DNA of 64,000 nt from Mucilaginibacter flavus (GTDB lineage: Bacteria; Bacteroidota; Bacteroidia; Sphingobacteriales; Sphingobacteriaceae). Both the position numbers and the translations under genes were made by a program. The stretch is from positions 62,001-126,000 of the forward strand of contig NZ_JAUFPS010000020.1 of NCBI RefSeq assembly GCF_030409315.1, written 5' to 3'. The notes beneath the pieces were generated by a model. The model searched no databases. It saw nothing but the letters and a program-made list of their open reading frames with translations, and was not told where the DNA came from. Positions 1-8,395 of this stretch are shown here, one piece after another (position 1 is the first letter of the stretch; each line of letters opens with the position of its first letter).

Positions 1-985
1 TGCTGCTGAAGAAGCTGCACCTGCTGCAAAAGCCGAAACTGCCGATGCCGCTCCCGCTGCTTCATCGTCAACCGATGATAGCCGTGTTAAAGCATCACCA
101 CTGGCACGTAAAATCGCGAAAGATAAAGGCATCAACCTTAATGATGTTAAAGGCAGCGCAGAAGGCGGCCGTATCATTAAAAAAGATATTGAGGAATACA
201 AACCGGCTGCTAAACCAGCTGCAACACCTGATGCCGCGCCAGCCGCTGCTCCATCTGCGCCTGCTGCTAAAGCACCTGTTGTATTACCAACCTATACAGG
301 CGAAGAGAAATTTACCGAAAGGCCGGTTACTCAAATGCGTAAAGCTATTAGCCGCCGCTTAAGCGAAAGCTTGTTCACTGCTCCGCATTTCTACGTAACC
401 ATGAGCATCGATATGGATCAGGCTATTGCTGCCCGTACCCGTATCAATGATATTGCTCCTGTTAAAATATCATTCAATGATTTTGTAGTTAAAGCAGTGG
501 CTGTTGCATTAAAACAACATCCTGCCATTAACTCATCATTCCTGGGCGATAAGATCCGTACCAACGAGCATATTCACGTTGGTGTAGCCGTAGCAGTTGA
601 CGAAGGTTTGCTGGTACCTGTGATCAGGTTTGCCGATGGAAAATCATTAAGTCATATATCTGTTGAAGTAAAAGAACTTGCCGGTAAAGCAAAATCTAAA
701 AAATTACAACCTGCAGAAATGGAAGGCTCAACCTTCACCATATCAAACCTGGGTATGTTTGGCGTTGATGAGTTTACCGCTATTATTAACACACCAAACG
801 CGTGTATTCTTGCTGTAAGCGGTATCCAGGCTGTTCCGGTTGTTAAAAATGGTGCTGTGGTTGCAGGCAACGTAATGAAAGTTACCTTAAGTGCAGATCA
901 CCGCGTGGTTGATGGCGCTACAGCTGCTGCGTTCCTGCAAACATTAAAACAATTATTAGAAGAGCCAGTAAGGTTACTGATATAA
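1..985 (+). CDS. pdhC: Pyruvate dehydrogenase complex E2, dihydrolipoamide acetyltransferase (5' truncated by window edge)
   Basis: The gene enters the window already open in frame 2; the N-terminal lipoyl domains lie outside. An Ala/Pro-rich linker is followed by a peripheral subunit-binding domain at about 89-200 (ASPLARKIAKDKGINL) and a second Ala-rich linker. The catalytic acyltransferase domain runs from about 310 to 985. The active-site motif DHRVVDG is at 896-916, and the upstream STFTISNLGMFGVDEFTAI stretch is typical of pyruvate-type E2 rather than 2-oxoglutarate E2. The enzyme transfers the acetyl group from lipoamide to CoA in the cytoplasmic pyruvate dehydrogenase complex. An ATG at 335 lies inside the conserved domain and is not the start. 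The E2 assignment is secure; the substrate class is a little less so. Confidence 0.93.
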   Translation, partial: AAEEAAPAAKAETADAAPAASSSTDDSRVKASPLARKIAKDKGINLNDVKGSAEGGRIIKKDIEEYKPAAKPAATPDAAPAAAPSAPAAKAPVVLPTYTGEEKFTERPVTQMRKAISRRLSESLFTAPHFYVTMSIDMDQAIAARTRINDIAPVKISFNDFVVKAVAVALKQHPAINSSFLGDKIRTNEHIHVGVAVAVDEGLLVPVIRFADGKSLSHISVEVKELAGKAKSKKLQPAEMEGSTFTISNLGMFGVDEFTAIINTPNACILAVSGIQAVPVVKNGAVVAGNVMKVTLSADHRVVDGATAAAFLQTLKQLLEEPVRLLI

Positions 986-1070
986 TTTTGTTGGACTTTT
1001 GGGACTTTGAGACTTTTGGACTTTTGTTGGACAAAAGATGAAGGACTAAAGGACAAAGGACTAAAAATAT
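986..1070. repeat. Word-type degenerate intergenic repeat (GGACTTTTGGG vocabulary)
   Basis: Directly after the pdhC stop, short units such as GGACTTTTGG, GGACTTTGAG and AAGGACTAAAGGAC repeat imperfectly, first in one sense and then in near-complementary sense. The same vocabulary recurs at 10735-10800, 12358-12425, 12468-12530 and 13335-13385. No open frame is convincing here. Confidence 0.6.
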
Positions 1071-1106
1071 AAAAGAGCGATAGGGTTAACTTATCGCTCT
1101 TTTTTT
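1071..1106 (+). terminator. Rho-independent terminator after pdhC
   Basis: The stem AAAGAGCGATA pairs with TATCGCTCTTT across a short loop and is followed by a run of seven T on the + strand. It sits about 85 bp after the E2 stop codon. Confidence 0.85.
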
Positions 1107-1120
1107 GTGGAGTTTACAAA

Positions 1121-1255
1121 TTCCCTCCCTCGGGAGGGGCGGGCTGGAAATGAGCGCAAAGGCAGGGAGGGGTTTCTAAAAGCGACTTAACATCATGTTA
1201 ACGACTAAGTTTATTAAACCCCTACCTCCTCCTTCCCCCAAGGAAGGAATCGCAC
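1121..1255. repeat. Quasi-palindromic GGGAGGGGTTT intergenic repeat
   Basis: This fills most of the 329-bp gap between pdhC and the next gene. CCCTCCCTCGGGAGGGG forms a small hairpin. A larger imperfect palindrome centred near 1195 pairs a GGGAGGGGTTTCTAAAAG arm with a TTATTAAACCCCTACCTCC arm. No gene is seen in it. Confidence 0.6.
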
Positions 1256-1314
1256 AAGTCTCCAATTCATATTTGATCAATATGTTAATAAGGCTAAATA
1301 ACAGCTTCGCTCTT

Positions 1315-1566
1315 TTATTTCACCGACATAAACCCAATAGACTTCGCCACCTCTTCCTTAAAAGCAAGCCCCTGAATATACAGCTGATCGTCAATAATCT
1401 TGTAGCTAAATGACCGTTCATCTACCTTAAAACCATCCGCTTTAAATAACTCTTTGAGCTTTTCTGTAAGTTCTTTCCTGTCAAATACCGGGCTTACTTT
1501 CAGCAAATCGGTTGAAGGCTCCAATTTGATGCCTTCAACCTGGTATGAAAATATTTTTGAATCCAT
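1315..1566 (-). CDS. Small conserved hypothetical protein (83 aa)
   Basis: I do not recognise a named family. The 83-residue product is soluble and mixed-charge, with no signal peptide or membrane segment. A Lys/Glu/Leu-rich helix at about residues 29-42 is followed by a predicted beta-rich half. It starts 14 bp downstream of the stop of the PQQ-dependent dehydrogenase on the same strand, so the two are probably cotranscribed. Codon use looks like that of its neighbours, which supports a real gene. Confidence 0.65.
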   Translation of the reverse strand: MDSKIFSYQVEGIKLEPSTDLLKVSPVFDRKELTEKLKELFKADGFKVDERSFSYKIIDDQLYIQGLAFKEEVAKSIGFMSVK

Positions 1567-1580
1567 ATATAAATATAGCC

Positions 1581-2792
1581 TTATTGCTTGCCAATGCGGT
1601 ACATTTTACCATTATCAGTAACGCCATAAAGCGCGCCGTCTTTACCGGTATTTAATGCTCTCCAGCGTTCACGTTTATCTTTAAGCAAGCGTTCTTCGCC
1701 TACTACTTTGTTGTTTTTAATCACAAGGCGCACGATGTGCGAACTGCTTAGGCCGCCAACAAATAAATTACCCTTCCATTCGGGAATTTGGCTGCCGGTA
1801 TAAAATGTAATACCGGCCGGGGATACCACCGGGTCCCAATAATAAATGGGCTGGGTCATGCCTTCTTTTTGCTGAATGGCATCGCCTACCGGCTGACCGC
1901 TATATTCAATACCGTAAGTAATTACCGGCCAGCCGTAGTTATTACCCGGGCGAATAATGTTAATTTCATCACCCCCACGCGGACCAAACTCATCTTCCCA
2001 GAGTTCGCCGGTCTCGGGGTTCCAGGCCATGCCTTCGGGATTACGGAAACCATAGGCATAAATTTCGGGCAATGCACCTGGTGTATTGGCAAACGGGCCA
2101 CCTGCAACGGGCTTGCCGTCTTGAGTGATATGAATAATTTTACCAATAGCCGCGCCCAGATCCTGCGCTTTCATCCGGATATCGGCACCAGAGCGCTCAC
2201 CGGTGCTTACAAACAGGTTGCCTTGTTTATCAAACAATATCCTCGATCCATATTGCAAAGTACCTTTATAAGCCGGCGTAGCGCGATAGATCACCTGTAT
2301 ATCATCAATCTTACTTTCATCTGCGGCTAATTTGCCCTTGGCTACGGCCAGGACATTGCCATCCGGTGTTTGCTCGGCGTAATCCCAGTAAATAATATGA
2401 TTGCCGGTAAAATCAGGATCTATGTTCACGTCCAACAAACCGCCCTGCCCCTGGTTAACCACTGCCGGTAAATTGGTGATCTTTTTATCGGCTTTACCAT
2501 CCGCTTTTAAAATTTGCATGGTGCCAACTTTCTCCGAGATCAGGAAACGTCCGTCGGGCAATACGCATAATCCCCATGGGTGGCTCAGTTCAGTATTGAT
2601 AATAGTTACGGCATAAGGTGTTTGGGTTTTAACACCCGCAATACGGGTTTGGCCTTCAAAGGCCGGCTTGTATTGGCTGTTGGGAGTGTTAGTTTCAACA
2701 GGAGCGTTATCTGCGCTTGTTTGTGCCTGGCTGGCCGCCGCGGTTATAAGGGTAATACCCGTTATTAATGTTTTTTTTAATGTAGATAGCAT
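1581..2792 (-). CDS. PQQ-dependent sugar dehydrogenase (soluble aldose dehydrogenase family)
   Basis: The 403-residue secreted protein has a signal peptide at residues 1-24 ending SQAQ. The six-bladed GSDH-type beta-propeller follows. Recognisable family segments are HPWGLCVLPDGRFLISEK near residue 71, GQGGLLDV near 115, and FRNPEGMAWNPETGELW with GPRGGDEIN in the second half. Relatives such as E. coli YliI oxidise aldose sugars using PQQ in the periplasm; no PQQ biosynthesis genes are in the window, so cofactor supply is unknown. It is the first gene of a probable two-gene operon with the 83-aa protein. A PQQ-binding role is inferred from family membership. Confidence 0.88.
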   Translation of the reverse strand: MLSTLKKTLITGITLITAAASQAQTSADNAPVETNTPNSQYKPAFEGQTRIAGVKTQTPYAVTIINTELSHPWGLCVLPDGRFLISEKVGTMQILKADGKADKKITNLPAVVNQGQGGLLDVNIDPDFTGNHIIYWDYAEQTPDGNVLAVAKGKLAADESKIDDIQVIYRATPAYKGTLQYGSRILFDKQGNLFVSTGERSGADIRMKAQDLGAAIGKIIHITQDGKPVAGGPFANTPGALPEIYAYGFRNPEGMAWNPETGELWEDEFGPRGGDEINIIRPGNNYGWPVITYGIEYSGQPVGDAIQQKEGMTQPIYYWDPVVSPAGITFYTGSQIPEWKGNLFVGGLSSSHIVRLVIKNNKVVGEERLLKDKRERWRALNTGKDGALYGVTDNGKMYRIGKQ

Positions 2793-2914
2793 TGGTTGCG
2801 TATTTAGTGTTTAGATAAATGTTACCCGTAAAAATACAATTTGGTTTTTGATATGCCTGTTTCACAATGTATTAAACAGGTTACATTTTGGCTTGTATGC
2901 ATTAGCCGTCCCTC

Positions 2915-2927
2915 CCGGTTTAACCGG
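2915..2927. promoter_or_regulatory. Inverted repeat CCGGTT-T-AACCGG between divergent genes
   Basis: This perfect 6-1-6 palindrome is in the 225-bp region between the divergently transcribed PQQ dehydrogenase and the gene at 3018. Its placement fits an operator, but no regulator can be named. Confidence 0.35.
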
Positions 2928-3017
2928 TATTCAATATTATGGTAATGTTATTATTGAAAAAATATTGAACACTTTAAAGCAAATTTTGTTTATTGCGTTA
3001 ATAATTTATTAACTACC

Positions 3018-3830
3018 ATGAAAAAACATACCTTATTACTCAGTTTAGTGGTCGCTGCAATAATAACCACTATTAATCCTGCGCATGCTCAGTTTGGCAG
3101 TTTATTACAAAAAGCTAAAGATAAAGCAGCCCAAAAAGCCAGCGATGCGATGGACAAAAAGGCGAGTACATCAACCGATCAAACAACCCCTAAAAGCAAT
3201 AAAGCTACCATTCGCGAAGGGTTTGATTTTGTACCTGGCGATACGGTGCTACTTGCTGAGGATTTTGCCAACGCGGCCACCGGTGCATCTACACATACTT
3301 TTAAAACCAACGGATCGGCATCTGTAGTTACCATTGATGGCCAGGGTGGCAAATGGCTTGCCCTTGCCGACAACGCCACTTATAAATTTACTAAGCAGAT
3401 ATTTTACCCCAGGCACTTTACTGTTGAGTTTGATATTTTTACCGCTGTAGATGTTGTTAAAGATATTTATCCTATAACGGTTGGCTTTGTTAATGACAAT
3501 AGCATAAAAGATTATAACAGCGGCACAGGCGCCTACCTGCAGCTTAAATATTATAACAATGATGATATTGAAGTTTATAGCTCATTCATCAGCAAAAACC
3601 TCAACACCAGGTTTGATCTTACGGCCTACGCCAACCGCCCTATGCACATCTCCATGAATGTTGATGGCGATCGTATGGCGGTATATATAGATAAAACCAA
3701 AATTGCCGATACTCAACTGTTTTTACCAACCACGGCAAAAAACTTTTTTATTAGCGGCCCAATGCAATACCATAATGGCGCAAAAGCGCTGGTAAGCAAT
3801 TTCAGAATCATGGGCTTTAAAAAGAGCTAA
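3018..3830 (+). CDS. Secreted protein of unknown function with LamG/concanavalin-like region
   Basis: The product is 270 residues. The signal peptide at 1-24 ends AHA, and a short Lys/Ala-rich helix with low-complexity Ser/Thr linker follows (about 25-62). From about residue 65 the sequence is beta-rich: FDFVPGDTVLLAEDF, then HFTVEFDIFT and a C-terminal FRIMGFKKS strand. This resembles the jelly-roll domains of Bacteroidota surface or periplasmic proteins. No catalytic residues are evident. It is transcribed alone, away from the PQQ dehydrogenase, and ends at a strong hairpin. Function is not assigned. Confidence 0.7.
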   Translation: MKKHTLLLSLVVAAIITTINPAHAQFGSLLQKAKDKAAQKASDAMDKKASTSTDQTTPKSNKATIREGFDFVPGDTVLLAEDFANAATGASTHTFKTNGSASVVTIDGQGGKWLALADNATYKFTKQIFYPRHFTVEFDIFTAVDVVKDIYPITVGFVNDNSIKDYNSGTGAYLQLKYYNNDDIEVYSSFISKNLNTRFDLTAYANRPMHISMNVDGDRMAVYIDKTKIADTQLFLPTTAKNFFISGPMQYHNGAKALVSNFRIMGFKKS

Positions 3831-3881
3831 GCCTTACCCTTAAATAGTCATTACCTGTTGCCTGCAATAAGTTATATAGCC

Positions 3882-3919
3882 AAACTTGCGAAGTTTTAAA
3901 AACTTCGCAAGTTTTTTTT
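3882..3919. terminator. Hairpin terminator (AGACTT/CGAAGTTTT family)
   Basis: AACTTGCGAAGTTTT pairs with AAAACTTCGCAAGTT, followed by T8 on the + strand. The same design recurs at 26883-26914 and 47267-47299. Confidence 0.85.
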
Positions 3920-4096
3920 CGCTGCGATATTTCTCGTTTCAATACGCCTTGTTGGCTTCAGTTTTGTTTAAAGATATTCCTTTAATTGCCTGTAACTAAA
4001 TAAGGTTCGCTTTGTCTAAATTCCAAACAAAGCCCTGTTAAGCCATCAAACCATTTCAATTACGGGGATCATCAGCTTTTATTTAAACTTTATTGT

Positions 4097-5212
4097 ATGA
4101 AAAGAAATTTCCTTACAGGTATTGCACTGGTAATATGCCAGGCTATTGGAATTAACGCCCATGCGCAGCTAACATCACCCGCAAACGGAGGCAATAAACG
4201 CGCCTCGGTGAGCGAGCAAATTGGCATCACAGACGTGAACATCCATTACGACCGCCCCGGCGTAAAAGGACGCGATGGCCATATTTGGGGCGGACTGGTA
4301 CCGGTTGGTTATGTCGATCAGGGTTTTGGCACTTCTAAAGCCGCGCCGTGGCGGGCGGGTGCTAATGAAAACACCACTATTGAGTTTTCTACCGATGTTA
4401 AAATTGAAGGCCAGGCCCTACCGGCAGGCAAATACGCTTTGTTTATAGCTTATGACCCGGATGCACCTACGTTGATCTTTTCAAAAAATAACAGCTCATG
4501 GGGCAGCTTTTTTTATAACCCCGACGAGGATGCCTTACGGGTAAAAGTAAAAACAGTTAAAACCGATCAAAGTGTGGAGTGGCTTAAGTACGAGTTTACC
4601 AACCAAACGCCATCATCGGCAGTGGTAACATTGGAGTGGGAAAAGTTAGCTATTCCGTTTAAAGTCGATGTAGATCTTGTTGCCACCCAATTAGCATCTT
4701 TCAGGAAAGAACTACGCGGCGAAAGGGGCTTTACCTGGGATGGCTGGAACCAGGCGGCCTTGTTTTGCGCCCAAAACAAAACCAATTTAGAAGAAGGACT
4801 AACCTGGGCAAATACAGCAGTCGGGCCCGATTTTGGAGGCAGCCACAGTTTTCAGGCCTGGACAACCAAGGCAGCGATATTAGATAGTCTTGGCCGCGAT
4901 GCCGAGGCGCAGGCTGCTATAAAAACCGCCATCCCTTACGGTGATATGAACGAACTGTATTTTTATGCCCGTGGTCTGGCTACACATAAAAAAGGGAAAG
5001 CAGCCTTTGATGTTTTCAAAGCCAACTATGATAAATATCCAACAGAGTTTTTAGCAAACGCCGGTATGGTACGCGCTTACTCGGCCATAGGCGATTATAA
5101 AAAAGCCCTCGCCCTTGCGCAGAAAACCCGCTCTTTAGCAAAAGACAAACCTAACCAGGATACTTTGGATAGGATGATAGCCAAACTACAGGATGGCAAG
5201 GATGTAAATTAA
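4097..5212 (+). CDS. DUF2911 domain protein with C-terminal TPR-like region
   Basis: The 371-residue secreted protein has a signal peptide at residues 1-23 ending AHA. The DUF2911 domain covers about 30-190: VNIHYDRPGVKGRDGHIWG, then WRAGANENTTIEFSTDVKIEG and LPAGKYALF, which are hallmarks of this Bacteroidota family. The C-terminal 170 residues are helical and repeat-like (AALFCAQNKTNLEEGLTWAN, then YKKALALAQKTRSLAK), consistent with TPR units. A shorter paralogue is at 23667-24515 on the other strand. The function of DUF2911 is unknown. It is transcribed alone and closed by a bidirectional terminator. Confidence 0.85.
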   Translation: MKRNFLTGIALVICQAIGINAHAQLTSPANGGNKRASVSEQIGITDVNIHYDRPGVKGRDGHIWGGLVPVGYVDQGFGTSKAAPWRAGANENTTIEFSTDVKIEGQALPAGKYALFIAYDPDAPTLIFSKNNSSWGSFFYNPDEDALRVKVKTVKTDQSVEWLKYEFTNQTPSSAVVTLEWEKLAIPFKVDVDLVATQLASFRKELRGERGFTWDGWNQAALFCAQNKTNLEEGLTWANTAVGPDFGGSHSFQAWTTKAAILDSLGRDAEAQAAIKTAIPYGDMNELYFYARGLATHKKGKAAFDVFKANYDKYPTEFLANAGMVRAYSAIGDYKKALALAQKTRSLAKDKPNQDTLDRMIAKLQDGKDVN

Positions 5213-5218
5213 AAGCAC

Positions 5219-5262
5219 AAACAAAAGCCCGGTTACTAATCAAATAACCGGGCTTTTGTTTC
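5219..5262. terminator. Bidirectional terminator between convergent genes
   Basis: ACAAAAGCCCGGTTA pairs with TAACCGGGCTTTTGT, with T-rich tails in both directions. It separates the DUF2911 gene (+) from the cyclopropane synthase gene (-). Confidence 0.9.
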
Positions 5263-5266
5263 CTAT

Positions 5267-6382
5267 TTATCTTACAGCCTCATATAGCCCAAGCTTTTTA
5301 GGCTTGGTATACACAATTTGCCAAAGATGATTTTTGCGGGCCCGAAATGACGCGGCGCTTGCGTTCAAATACAATAGCCACATGCGTTTGAAACTTTCGT
5401 CGTAAGCGGTGCTCAGTTCGGGCCAGTGTTGCTGAAAGTTTTTGGCCCATTCCATACAGGTACGGTCATAATAAACGCCAAAATTATGCCAGTCTTCCAA
5501 AATAAATAATCCCATAGCGGCGGTTGTAATTTGCGCTGCAGATGGCAGCATGCCATTAGGGAAAATATACTTATCTATCCAGGGATCGGTCACTTTAGTA
5601 TTGTAGTTACCTCCTATGGTATGCAGCAGGGCAATACCTTCATCGGTAAGGTTTAAGGCAATTGTTTCCATGAGCGACCTGTAATTCCTATACCCTACGT
5701 GCTCCATCATACCTACGGTAACTACACGGTCAAATTGCTCTTTAATATCCCGGTAATCCTGCACGCGTATTTCAACGGGTAGCCCTTTATTTATTTCCCT
5801 GGCCAGCAAAGCCTGTTCTTCTGATATGGTTATACCCACTACAGAAACCCCATAGTTTTGAGCCGCGTATTGTGCCAGGCCGCCCCAGCCACAACCAATA
5901 TCCAATAAGCGCATCCCTGGTTCAAGCTTTAATTTGCGGCATATCAGGCTAAGCTTTTGTTCTTGCGCGTCGTCAAGATTTTGCGCATTTTCCCAATAAG
6001 CACAAGAGTAAATCATCCTTTCATCCAGCATTCGCTCATATAAATCGTTACCTATATCGTAATGCTTATGAGCAACTTCCCTGGCACGGCTTTTTGTTTG
6101 CCTGTTCATGAATTTTGCTTTAAAAAAGTATTTTACTGTTTCAAAGTTTTTGGGAATGAGTTTATCAACCCGGTAATATAACATCCTGAAAAAGAATTCA
6201 TCTAAAGCATCGGCGTCCCACCAGCCCTCCATGTATGATTCGCCCAGGCCAATAGAGCCCTGGCTTAAAAAACGATCATAAAATTCAGGGTTATGCACTT
6301 TCATATCCCAGGGGTTGGTGCCGTTAATAGCAATACCACCGCCGGTAAACATTTTTTCAATTATTTCTTTAGATGAGCCCAC
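5267..6382 (-). CDS. cfa: Cyclopropane-fatty-acyl-phospholipid synthase
   Basis: The 371-residue soluble enzyme transfers a methylene group from S-adenosylmethionine onto unsaturated acyl chains of membrane phospholipids. The SAM-binding motif LLDIGCGWGGLA is at about 159-170. Other family segments are HYDIGNDLYERMLDERMIYSCAYW (about 107-130, shown in two parts as HYDIGNDLYE and MIYSCAYW), VGMMEHVGYRNYR with the active-site Glu-His, and HNFGVYYDRT near the C-terminus. Its length matches the family. The ATG at 6382 begins MGSSKEIIEK, which is plausible because the domain starts soon after. No operon partner is adjacent. Confidence 0.93.
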   Translation of the reverse strand: MGSSKEIIEKMFTGGGIAINGTNPWDMKVHNPEFYDRFLSQGSIGLGESYMEGWWDADALDEFFFRMLYYRVDKLIPKNFETVKYFFKAKFMNRQTKSRAREVAHKHYDIGNDLYERMLDERMIYSCAYWENAQNLDDAQEQKLSLICRKLKLEPGMRLLDIGCGWGGLAQYAAQNYGVSVVGITISEEQALLAREINKGLPVEIRVQDYRDIKEQFDRVVTVGMMEHVGYRNYRSLMETIALNLTDEGIALLHTIGGNYNTKVTDPWIDKYIFPNGMLPSAAQITTAAMGLFILEDWHNFGVYYDRTCMEWAKNFQQHWPELSTAYDESFKRMWLLYLNASAASFRARKNHLWQIVYTKPKKLGLYEAVR

Positions 6383-6733
6383 CTTGTATTTCCAGTTTTA
6401 GTGGTGAAGATATATTTTTTATACCACCGATGCAAAGTGATACGCCATGGGGCAGGAAAATCGCTTTTAACATTTCCGCCCAAAGTAAAACCTTTTAATA
6501 ATCACACAACAGGTAGCCGCTATGCGGCATCTCATCTGGTTCATTTGTTTCTACAAACGGGTAGCCGCTATGCGGCAATTTTGAGTTTTATTAAATATTC
6601 GATGCCGCATAGCGGCTACCTATTTGTAGAACAACCACAATCATTTTTTGCTCCATAGGAGCTACCTTTTGCTACGCAAATTTTTAGAAGCGATTCCTTG
6701 AGCCTCGACATACACCGGCGATATTAAGGCTTA
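6383..6733. repeat. REP-like GTAGCCGCTATGCGGCA repeats in a 351-bp gap
   Basis: Two direct copies of GTAGCCGCTATGCGGCA start near 6512 and 6561, and one inverted copy lies at 6603-6620. Each unit is itself a small hairpin (GCCGC-TAT-GCGGC). The second and third copies sit inside a larger inverted repeat of about 6544-6632 whose outer arms contain TTCTACAAA and TTTGTAGAA. No gene is seen; the open frame at 6401-6658 is repeat-derived. Confidence 0.75.
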
Positions 6734-7576
6734 TTATAGTACGCTTAAAAACTCGCTCATTTCTGTTAACACTTTTTGCGATGCTTCAGAATGAACGTTG
6801 GCCAATGGCCAAACATGGTTTTGGTTTTCATAGACGCTTAGTACCGTATTTTGCTGAACAGGCTTTACCTGGTTGTAAAAATTAAGGCTATCATCTAACA
6901 AAATTTCATTGGCCCCAACTACGATCAAAACCGGCGGGAAGGCGCTCAGCGGCACATTTTCGGGACTTGCTGTAGCTAATGATGCGTTACCGATATAATC
7001 CTTTGCCGAGCTTTTGGCATATTCCCTGGTCAGGATGGGATCTTTAGCGCGGTTTGTTTCATGCGATGGGTTGTCACAACTCAGGCTGATCCAAGGCGAA
7101 ATCATTATGGCGGCTGCAGGCAACTTTATTTGCTGTTTAAGTAAATCGCCCACTAAAGAAACGATGAGGCCGCCGCCGGCGCTATCGCCAATCAAACTGA
7201 TGCTGTAACCCGGGTAAATATTTAATAATGCCTTATAAATGTTAAAAACATCTGTGGGTGCTGCCGGGTAGGGCTGTTCGGGAGCCAGGGCATATTCTAC
7301 AAAGAACACCTTGGTTTTTAGTTTTTGGCTGATATGACTTACCAAAGCCTGGTGCGAGCGGATGGAACCCACCGCAAACGCGCCGCCATGCAAATAAACT
7401 ATTATTTTATTCGCTGCCGCGTTTGGCGGTGTAAACCAGTAACAGCTTACGCCATTTATAGCGGTTGGTTCTACGGTTACCGAATTGTCTTTAGGATATA
7501 TTTTGCCTAATTGCTCAAAATTTTCTCTGCGTTTTTTGATGTCTTCCATTTGTTTTATGTTTTGAATGAACAGCAC
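6734..7576 (-). CDS. Alpha/beta hydrolase, hormone-sensitive-lipase-like esterase
   Basis: The 280-residue cytoplasmic hydrolase has the HGG oxyanion-hole motif at residues 63-65 (YLHGGAFAVGS) and the nucleophile motif GDSAGG at 130-135. NEILLDDS follows, where HSL-family enzymes place the catalytic acid; here the likely acid is Glu, which I cannot confirm. The likely catalytic His is in NQNHVWP near the C-terminus. Such enzymes hydrolyse short acyl esters or lactones; the substrate is unknown. An internal ATG at 7549 (MEDIKKRR) is an equally good start. It is on the same strand as the Crp/Fnr gene upstream, 76 bp away. Confidence 0.85.
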   Translation of the reverse strand: MLFIQNIKQMEDIKKRRENFEQLGKIYPKDNSVTVEPTAINGVSCYWFTPPNAAANKIIVYLHGGAFAVGSIRSHQALVSHISQKLKTKVFFVEYALAPEQPYPAAPTDVFNIYKALLNIYPGYSISLIGDSAGGGLIVSLVGDLLKQQIKLPAAAIMISPWISLSCDNPSHETNRAKDPILTREYAKSSAKDYIGNASLATASPENVPLSAFPPVLIVVGANEILLDDSLNFYNQVKPVQQNTVLSVYENQNHVWPLANVHSEASQKVLTEMSEFLSVL

Positions 7577-7652
7577 AAAGGTGAAAGCTATGGCGCGCGA
7601 CAGCCCATAAACGAGTTTAAGAAATACCCTTAATATAGTTTAAGCCCGAGGC

Positions 7653-8234
7653 TTATTTTTTGGCGATATTGTTCCGCACCTTACTCAAAAACTCGGGCGT
7701 AATGCCCAGGTAGGAGGCTATTTGTGTGCTGGGCAAACGCTGGAACAAATGTGGGTACTGGTTGATGAACGATAAGTACCTTTCTTCGGCGGTAGAGCTG
7801 ATGGCTTGCAGTATGCGATTTTCCAGTTCAACAAAACGGGTTTCCATAATCACCCTAAAATTCCTGTCAAACTTGGGGTTATTAGTGAACAGGTAAAACA
7901 GATCGGGCTTTTTGATCTGCAAAATTACCGACGGCTCAATAGCCTCTATATAAACGCGACTGGGCTTATCGGCATAAAAACTATCAATTTCCATAATCCA
8001 ATCGCCTTCGGCCGCAAACTGCAGGTTGTGTTCTACACCTTTATCATCAACCTGGAATTTTTTAAAGCAGCCCTCGGCCACAAAGGTGTAATGCTTGCAA
8101 ACATCACTTTCCTGCAAAATAAACTGGCGGCGCTTAATCTTTCGTTCGGTTACACGTTCGCGCAGTTCTTCCCGCTCCTCCGCATCCAACGGGAGGTAGT
8201 TATCAAAACTCGCGAATAATTTATTAATAGGCAC
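7653..8234 (-). CDS. Crp/Fnr family transcriptional regulator
   Basis: The protein has an N-terminal cyclic-nucleotide-binding fold (about residues 15-115, with FILQESDVCKHYTFVAEGCFK) and a C-terminal winged-helix region with RLPSTQIASYLGITPEFLSK. The frame stays open upstream to an ATG at 8363. However, that extension overlaps the Tex terminator hairpin and adds about 40 residues of atypical Leu/Val-rich sequence. I prefer a GTG at 8234 (VPINKLFASFDNYLP), giving 193 residues, the usual size in Bacteroidota; a TTG at 8240 is also possible. Effector and targets are unknown. Confidence 0.82.
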   Translation of the reverse strand: MPINKLFASFDNYLPLDAEEREELRERVTERKIKRRQFILQESDVCKHYTFVAEGCFKKFQVDDKGVEHNLQFAAEGDWIMEIDSFYADKPSRVYIEAIEPSVILQIKKPDLFYLFTNNPKFDRNFRVIMETRFVELENRILQAISSTAEERYLSFINQYPHLFQRLPSTQIASYLGITPEFLSKVRNNIAKK

Positions 8235-8332
8235 GGGCAAAGTAATTATGTGGTTAAGATACACAAGTAATTGGAAAAGGAATAGTTTCACTTTCAGACG
8301 CGTTCTAAGCATCAATCGCCTCAAAAACAAAG

Positions 8333-8372
8333 CCCTGTTGTTTAAATGTTTTGCAGCACTCAAACAACAGGG
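8333..8372 (-). terminator. Terminator of tex
   Basis: CCCTGTTGTTT pairs with AAACAACAGGG. On the - strand the stem is followed by CTTTGTTTTTG. It lies 24 bp beyond the tex stop codon and overlaps the open frame upstream of the Crp/Fnr gene. Confidence 0.75.
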
Positions 8373-8395
8373 TTCATTATAAAAGCGACTAAACG

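Noticed and set aside
45..362. 105-codon frame overlapping the E2 gene
   Set aside because: It is a shadow in another frame of the Ala/Pro-rich linker and subunit-binding domain; the product is His/Leu-rich and has no family features.
1788..2330. 180-codon frame antisense to the PQQ dehydrogenase
   Set aside because: The opposite strand carries clear GSDH motifs across the same bases; the antisense product shows no domain or signal.
6401..6658. 85-codon + strand frame in the gap after cfa
   Set aside because: The translation repeats TGSRYAA units that come directly from the GTAGCCGCTATGCGGCA repeats.
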